64,000 nt of DNA from Euptelea pleiosperma (Eukaryota > Streptophyta > Magnoliopsida > Ranunculales > Eupteleaceae). Shown one piece after another: positions 57,620 to 64,000 of this stretch. A model generated the notes under the pieces. The model was not told the origin of the DNA, did not search any database, and worked only from the letters and a program-made list of their open reading frames with translations. The stretch is taken from contig CM068549.1 of assembly GCA_035048495.1 (NCBI GenBank), forward strand, positions 20,121,103 to 20,185,102, read 5' to 3'. The stretch's first letter is position 1, and the number at the start of each line of letters is the position of its first letter. The position numbers and the translations under genes were made by a program.

Positions 57620-59222
57620 CCTCAAGTTGGTGCGAAGATATCCATCATGCCAAGCGTACCTATCAAAGTATGAAGAATTGCCTTATTCACCACCTTTGTA
57701 AGTATTTCTGCAACTTGTTCTTGAGTTCTTACATAAGGCGTACAAATCAATCCTTGTTGAATTTTTTCTTTTATGAAGTGACGATCGACTTCAATATGCT
57801 AGGTCCTGTCATGTTGGACTGGGTTATGAGCAATGCTAATGGTTGCTCTATTGTCACAATAAAGGCTCATCGGCTCTACCACGTTGAGTCCCAACTCTTC
57901 AAGCATAGTCCTTAACCAGAGGAGTTCACACACACCATGCGCCATAGAGCAAAACTCAGCATCTGTACTAGATCGAGCAACAACTGGCTATTTCTTGCTG
58001 CGCCAAAACACAAGGTTACCTCCTACAAGGGTACAGTATCAAACGTAGATCGACGATCGGTAACTACATCTGCCCAATCTGCATCAGTATATGCTTCCAC
58101 TCTAAAGTGTCCATGTCGCCCGAATAGTATGCCATAGCCTGGAGAGCCCTTGAGATATCGAAGTACTCTATGAGCTACCTCAAGATGCGATGATCATGGT
58201 GCGTGCATTAACTGACTGATGACACTCACAACATAAGCAATATCAGGCCGTGTGTGTGTGCTAAGTAGATCAACCGGCCAACCAATCGCTGAAACATAAC
58301 AATATCTTCAAGAGAATCGCCCTCCTCAGAATTTAGTCGATGGTTCTGATCTATCGAAGTCTCTGCTAGTTGAGCTCATAAATACCGAGTCTTACTCAGT
58401 AGATCCAATACATACTTTCTCTAAGATATAAAGATGCCTTTCTGTGAGCGAGCAACTTCAATCCCCAAAAATTATTTTAGGGCCCCTAAATCCTGTCTCA
58501 AACTTGGAGGATAAGGTCTTTAGCCGCTTTATCTTTGTTGGACCATTCCCAATGATGACAATGTCATCAACATAAACTATCAACGCAGTGGCACTAGTCT
58601 GCGGTTGCTTCACAAACAACGTGTGGTCGGCCTATATCTGTTTATAGCCCACTCATCGGATCACACTGCTAAACCGCTCAATTCATGCTCTAGGGAACTA
58701 CTTTAGCCCATATAGGGCTTTCTTCGGCTTACATACCTTGTTGTCACTTCCAGCAAGTTTCAACCTAGGTGATAGCTTCATGTACACCTCTCTGCCAGAT
58801 CTCCATGAAGGAAGGTGTTCTTCATATCTAGTTGATATAAGGGCCACGACAAATTTGCCGCTAACGATAGAACTCTGACTAAGTTCATCTTGGCTACTGG
58901 AGCAAATGTCTCCTGATAATCAATCCCATAAGTCTGAATGAATCCCTTGGCGACAAGCCGTGCTTTGTACCTTTCGACTAATCCATCAGCTTTATGCTTC
59001 ACTGTGAAGACCCATTTGCATTCCACAAGTTTCTTTTCTCTAAGTAATGGAACAAAATCACATGTTTTATTTTTCTCAAGAGTCTGCATTTCATCCATCA
59101 TAGCTTCTTTCCACTTTGGGTGAATGGGTGCATTTCCAACACTGGAAGGCAAAGAAACAGAGAATACAACACTAACGAAATTCTGGTAAGACGGAGACAG
59201 ACTTACAAAACTAGCAACCTTT
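57620..59222 (-). pseudogene. Ty1/copia RT and RNase H fragment, second element
   Basis: On the minus strand: the RT start [60 protein letters not shown] and [11 protein letters not shown] (59152-58790), then a frame-shifted catalytic LIVYVDDIVIIGNG near 58570, then RNase H scraps around 58150-57650 including the usual VEAYTDAD-like region. Many stops are present. It is broken at 59222, where Tekay-type LTR DNA starts. It is related to but different from the copia fragment at 45757-47853. Confidence 0.85.
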
Positions 59223-61542
59223 TCTATATATTATTGATGGACCCCTACTAACTTAAGCCCTTAACCTACACCCCTTGCTATCATAAGCCTTTTTGATATC
59301 TATAAATACCCACCCATAGGGCTGGACGTCCCACTCTATTTTTCCCTTGGAGAACCTCTCCAAAATTCTCCCTAAGCTCCATTTTGCTCTAGCAACCCTA
59401 CCCCATCAACACAAACCGTTGCACCCTTTCGGGCACACTAAGGTGTTATCCATACCTTACAAGAACGCACACCACTTGGCCAAAACGTCCGGCACTTTTT
59501 GCTCAACTCATTGGATCCCTCACACCACTCCGAACGCCCAAAGAAGAAGACTATCACTCTAGTTGATCAAGTAGGATTTCCTCCCCCTATTCTCTCATGG
59601 TTGTTTCATAAAAAATTATGAAAATTTATCTATGCTTGCTTTTATCTCATTTCTATCTGAAAATTTACATACCTAGTTTTAAAGAAGTTGAATGCCTAAT
59701 TGAAAACGCATGCTAGATAATCTAGTGGATTTTTGCATGTATCCATTATGATAAAAAAAATCTTGATTTTTATCACCTATTGTACAGTTGGTATGGAATT
59801 GAGCATGTGGTCATGGGCTATGTGTGCGCCGCCCCTTGTTTGAGTATTTGACCCGATTATTCGGGCCATGCCCCTAAAAAGCACAGAGGGAAGAGTACCT
59901 AGGGTGAAAGACACCTAACTCCCCTGGATCCCTGTGGTGGAGATTATTCTATGTGAATATGCTATGTGATCTTGACCATATGTGCTCATGAGAGTGTCAA
60001 CGTTCGTTCGAAGTTAAGATTGGCCATACCTAATGATTGGAATCCTCGACTTACTCTTTTAAAACTATTGCATAAAAATATTTTATTGGGATTTGCCGTT
60101 CATCCCCATGTTTGTGTGGGTGGTGAGGCGTACCTACTGGGCTTCATAGCTCATCATATTAACCATGTGAAGACAACATTGGAGAAACGGGTGTTTAATG
60201 ATGCATGGCTTGCCAATGATGAGGATTACTTTCCGAAGCTTAAATCTAGGACTTTAATCATTATTAGTTTTGAATTTTAATATTGAGAATGCAATAAGCT
60301 CATGGAGCATTATTAGTTTTCATTTTGAATATTTTCGATTTTGGGCATGACGGACTTTTTGCCCTTGAATGCATTAATCTAGCTTGCTGGATTTTCTGAA
60401 GTACCTGTAGTGTTCGGATCACCATTTGAGTTAGAAGTATTATTTTCGAATGATTCCAAATCCCACGGTTTTCTAACCCATTGGGGAACCCCAGAACAAA
60501 ATTTCAGCCAGATCCAGTGACTACAACTCGTAGGCTCGATATTTTAAGTTTTACAAATCTGGTTTTTTTTGAAAATTTCTGCAACTACCCTGTACTTTGA
60601 ACACCTGTGCATTTTCGGTTGGGAATCTAACCTTTGGGATAAAAGATGAAGTCAAGCCCTTAAAGTTATCTTCGCAACCCAACTGGAATCAAAGCATTCT
60701 GAGTTTTCTACAGAAAGTTATGACCGTTTTGCCACAAGACATCGAATCTGGACGGAACGTGTACCACATGTTATGAACCTTGTAACTCTCGATTTTTCTC
60801 TTGTACTTACCTTGTTTCTTACCCCCCATCGACACATGAGTAAATAACTTTATAGATTTGTACCCCAAATTAAGAATCTCATTAGAAGATAGGACTCCGA
60901 TAATGAATAAAATCGGATTAGTTTAATGATTCTTAACCTACGCTTTGCTCTTTTGTCTTCACTGAGTTATGAATTGTAAACTCTTGTTTTACCCTATATC
61001 ATGCGTGATAAGTCAGATTAAAATGAACATCTTGTAAAACGAACATTCACTTGTGTAGATGGCAATCATCCGACATACCGCTAGGAAGCAGGTCAGCCCA
61101 GTTAACAATCATAGTTTATACGCCACCTATTGCAGAAATCTCATTACACACCGTACCGATGACTACTACCGTCTCTACTTCCTCATACACTACCAGTTTC
61201 GTGCCCACTCCATACAATGTAGCAAGCCTTTACACCGAAGCTTCAGTGAACCAACGCGACGAGGATTCAGATTCTGCCGAGAGTGTCAGGCAGAGCTGGA
61301 TTCAGATGATGACTTGTGTGATATTGCAAACTCTTTTGAGAGTATTTAAATAGGCTTAGTTTGTTAAGAGAGCTTATGATGTCAAGGATGTTTCACTTAA
61401 ATGATTCATTAATAAAGATATTTCCAGTTACGCTTCTATTGTGTTCTGTATTTCTTTTATTTTTATCCTACCTCACGTGCTTACCTCGGGTCAATCTAGT
61501 GGATTAAGGGTCGGGTCATGGATCCCGGGTCGGGGCGTGACA
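59223..61542 (+). repeat. Tekay/Del-type LTR, 5' border unclear
   Basis: It ends CGGGTCGGGGCGTGACA at 61542. The interior has the usual order of LTR words (GGGTGAAAG near 59902 and a GTCATGGATCCCGGG box near the end). The frame 61059-61349 and overlapping frames are not recognised. No TGT start or target duplication partner (ACTTG at 61543-61547) was found on the left, so the 5' end may be truncated. Confidence 0.65.
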
Positions 61543-62310
61543 ACTTGGGTTTTAGAAGCCATATTAACGATTGGGAGATATACAGCCTAGTCTCTCTCCT
61601 TAATCAAGTCGACGACAGCCCTAGGCTGGATTTGGAACCAGACAAGAGAATTTGGAGGTGGGATCCCCGGGGAGTCTTCACAATTAGTTCTCTTTATCAG
61701 AGATGTTGCCCAGGTAGCCAAGAGGAATTTCCTGCTTCAGTTTTATGGGGGGGGCCTCCTATTCCTTCAAGAGAGAAGTTTTTTGCTTGGACGACCATTC
61801 TTACAAGATTATGACAATGGATCATTTGATCCGTAACGGGATTATGTTGCCAAATAGATGTGTTTTGTGCAAGGTGGATTGCTGAATCTTTGGATAATGT
61901 GTTCATCCACTACAGGTTTACATGGGAAGTGTGGCATGCCTTCTTCCTATTTGGCATCTCTTACACGGTCTCGCATCATGTTGTGGCTTCTTTCAAGGGT
62001 GTGCAGAGGAATCCTTTTTTGGGAGGAGTTGGTTTCTTTGGCATCTTCTTCCATTTGTTGTTATGTGGGCTATATGGAAGGAGAGGAACCTTAGGATCTT
62101 TAAGGGCAAGAGGAAGATGTTCTTGAAAGTGAAAGCTCTTCTCTTTCATTGTTCATCCTTATTCCCCTATTTTAGAGGGTGTTTTTTTTAGTCATTTGTT
62201 TTTGTTGGGATGAGTTATAAGGCGTATCTTATCCTCTATTGAGCTAGATATGCCTCTTTCTGTTTCCCGTGGAGTTTCTCACCTTCTTTAATGATACATA
62301 CATACATACT
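61543..62310 (+). pseudogene. LINE ORF2 C-terminal (zf-RVT) fragment
   Basis: The plus frame reads DKRIWRWDPRGVFTISSLYQ, then SVLWGGPPIPSREKFFAWT, and after frame changes CVLCKVDAESL-like residues, FTWEVWHAFFLFGIS. This is the zinc-binding domain at the end of plant L1-type reverse transcriptase. The 3' end (AATGATACATACATACATAC then CTTATCAAAAAATAA, to 62322) is typical of plant LINE tails. The RT and endonuclease are missing because the LTR ends directly before. Confidence 0.75.
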
Positions 62311-63486
62311 TATCAAAAAATAATATTAGTTATTAGTTTGATCCCTAAAACAAGTAATGTTGTTCGAGATCGTTGTAAATGGGTGTCATGTACTCAGTTT
62401 TGTAATTCGTTCACTATTACAATTCAAGAAATTAGGGTTTATCCACCTCCGGTCATAGTACCTTTCTTTTTACATTTTCTCGCATCCACAGTTCCGAAAG
62501 TAAAAACAAGTGGATCCAGAATCGGAATTGATAAATAATCAATTCTCCCATCAGGTATAGGGTAATTATGTTGTATAAAGTGTGAAAAAATAAATAAATA
62601 CAATAGTTTTCATAATAAAATTAAAAATAAAAAGCTCGACATCATTAGCACTACTACATACGTCGGTTCCAATTCAGTCCAAGTACTAATGTACCAAGAA
62701 CCGGAATCTAATATGTAGTTTGGTTCTTGGTCCTATCTATTGCGGGTCTTTCAAGGTCCGGTTCAGAAATAGCTAGTCCTGGAACCAGTATAATTGGGAC
62801 TGGTTCCTATCGTGTATCCATTGACACCCCGACTTGGATCCCTTCTTTGACATCACTGTTGAATCCCAAAAGGTGCTCTCACTCTTGCCCCACTTCATTT
62901 CTCATCCTTTTTTTTCAATAGTCACTTTGGTACCTATTAGGATTTTCTCCATCTCAATTGGAGATCATCCATCCAACAGTTGCCAAACCAAACCGAAGCT
63001 AAGTTGGCCTTGGGTTGAGTGATGATTGGGTTAAGCACTTATGGCCTAAACTCAGATTGGGTCTAGCTTAGATTAAGTGATCTGAAGCATTGGTAGGACT
63101 TCGGTTGGAATCCAAACTCTAGTAACTAGACTAAGTCGAGCCAGTTTCCAGGCAAACCAGGTCAAAACTCTAAGTGACTTGACCCAAGTCAACATTTTCA
63201 ATTGAAGGAACTAAAATGTCCAAATTACTTTAATCTGTGTACATTTATTAAATACATTAAACAGTTTTAATGACTCATCTGAATCATAAAGCCGCCTTCC
63301 CAAGACAAATTTAAAAAGCTAGGTGAGACTATTTTCAGTACTTTGTTTTCCAACCCTGTAGAATCATTAACCTTCAAAGCGGACACATCTTGAGTGATTT
63401 ACCACATACAATAAGACAATAAACACTTATATAGAATGGAGAACAGCATGAGTGGTTCATTCATGAAAATAGAAATTAAAACATAC
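62311..63486. other. Intron DNA without a recognised element
   Basis: The segment has stops in all frames; short frames at 62269-62538 and 62727-62921 show no domain. It is the 5' end of the KH gene's giant intron on the minus strand, with the donor at 63486. Confidence 0.5.
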
Positions 63487-63738
63487 CTGCACGACTTCAT
63501 CATTCTGGGCACTAAATTTTGGAACCTGCTCCTTCGCGAATATACGTATACTAGCACCAGTTGCTCTTCTCATTTCGGCAATTATGGTGCCTCCTTTACC
63601 CAATAAACAGCCTATCTGCTGTGAAGGTACAAGAAGCCTACCAACAACCGCGGCACCCGGTTCAAATCCTATCTCTGCAATTCTAGAATGGACACGAATA
63701 ACAGCATCCTGTGCAGGAGAATGCTTTTGTTCTGAATT
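63487..63738 (-). CDS. KH-domain RNA-binding protein, upstream exon
   Basis: The minus-strand exon of 252 bp, phase 0 at both ends, lies between the acceptor TGTTGCAG and the donor GTATGTTT. It reads NSEQKHSPAQDAVIRVHSRI, GAAVVGRLLVPSQQIGCLLG, KGGTIIAEMRRATGASIRIF and ends NDEVVQ. It is the body of a KH domain: the GXXG loop is GKGG, preceded by the hydrophobic helix (IGCLLG). The domain's last helix is encoded by the exon at 44025-43636 (VIGSLQSVQDALF), on the other side of the 19.5-kb intron. The N-terminal part of the protein lies to the right of the window. The frame is intact. Confidence 0.88.
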
Positions 63739-64000
63739 CTGCAACAGTAAAAACCATAGCACTATCAAAAACAATTAATAATAGTTCAAGTTACAATATA
63801 CTTCACTTATCAAAAAAAAAAATTGCAAATGCAACAAAATTCAACTGAGGAAATCTAACATACCCATCATTAACCTATTAAAGATTATCTAGCAATGGCA
63901 TGCTTTAATACATGGTGCACATCCAGGGGATCAGGATGTCATTTGATTGGTACCACCAAGGAGATCTTCAATGTCAAAAGACAATTGAATGATCATTTTG
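63739..64000 (-). other. Next upstream intron of the KH gene, partial
   Basis: The acceptor for the KH exon is at 63739-63741 (CAG on the minus strand), with a T-rich stretch before it. Nothing else is recognised up to the window edge. Confidence 0.5.

Larger units (their letters stand above)
44026..63486 (-). other. 19.5-kb transposon-filled intron of the KH gene
   Basis: The donor GTATGT (63486 down) and the acceptor GTCGACAG (to 44026) are consensus and join two phase-0 exons that complete one KH domain. The interior consists of transposon relics listed separately. Stretches without recognised content are 44026-44950, 45210-45480, 48930-49370, 49660-49800, 50045-50730 and 51441-52287. Confidence 0.78.

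Noticed and set aside
1..64000. tRNA, rRNA, snRNA or miRNA genes
   Set aside because: Scanned for tRNA T-loop words and obvious hairpins; the only hits were a B-box-like word at 16670 and LTR palindromes.
1..64000. CRISPR array, operon or other prokaryotic system
   Set aside because: Direct repeats are LTR-internal or simple tandem arrays without spacers; spliceosomal introns and plant transposons show a plant nuclear genome.

Overview
The window is a transposon-dense, AT-rich plant nuclear segment. Spliceosomal introns, plant LTR retrotransposon lineages (Athila- and Tat-type Ty3/gypsy, Tekay/Del-type chromoviruses, Ty1/copia), a hAT element, a LINE tail and fragments of plant genes (GUB_WAK ectodomain, GDP-mannose pyrophosphorylase, a ZYP1-like exon) all point to an angiosperm with a large, repeat-rich genome. 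Nothing identifies the species. Only one host gene looks intact: a minus-strand KH-domain RNA-binding protein gene whose 3' part lies at 42729-44025 and whose next upstream exon is at 63487-63738. The intron between them is 19.5 kb and full of transposons.

Layout. 1-13107 is a nested stack of one Athila-like Ty3/gypsy family. A plus-strand element (leader 8193-8939 and 11329-11634, gag stub, truncated 3' LTR to 13107) is interrupted by a minus-strand element (5' LTR 7164-8192, tRNA-Asp-type primer site, leader, gag-pro). That second element is cut at 3244 by an LTR in plus orientation (198-3244), probably the 3' LTR of a third copy lying to the left of the window. A solo LTR (8940-11323) with a perfect 5-bp target duplication sits in the oldest element's leader.

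13108-25498 is old intergenic DNA with relics of host genes: a ZYP1-like exon, a receptor-kinase ectodomain without its kinase, and a GDP-mannose pyrophosphorylase pseudogene split in a coding exon by a 3.6-kb solo LTR with target duplication GGTGT. 25499-29423 holds a minus Athila-like LTR fused to a second copy of the same 3.6-kb LTR family. 29424-38975 is a decayed Tekay/Del-type chromovirus with tRNA-iMet primer site, gag, protease, RT-RNase H and integrase. Its integrase is split by another solo LTR with target duplication GAAGA. 38976-41190 is the 5' end of a minus-strand Tat-type element (LTR, primer site, gag, protease).

41191-64000 is the KH gene and its surroundings. The giant intron contains, in order, a LINE scrap, a copia pol fragment, a hAT transposase fragment, an 81-bp tandem repeat, gypsy and copia scraps, a chromovirus-like gag/integrase remnant with its own solo LTR insertion, a second copia pol fragment, a Tekay-type LTR end and a LINE C-terminal domain.

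All transposon coding regions carry stops, frameshifts or deletions, so the mobile DNA visible here is fossil. I found no RNA gene, CRISPR array or prokaryotic feature. I also found no convincing new molecular system. The most unusual signals are the KH domain divided by a transposon-filled intron, a GC-rich palindrome shared by divergent LTRs, and LTRs carrying ~190-bp internal repeat arrays.
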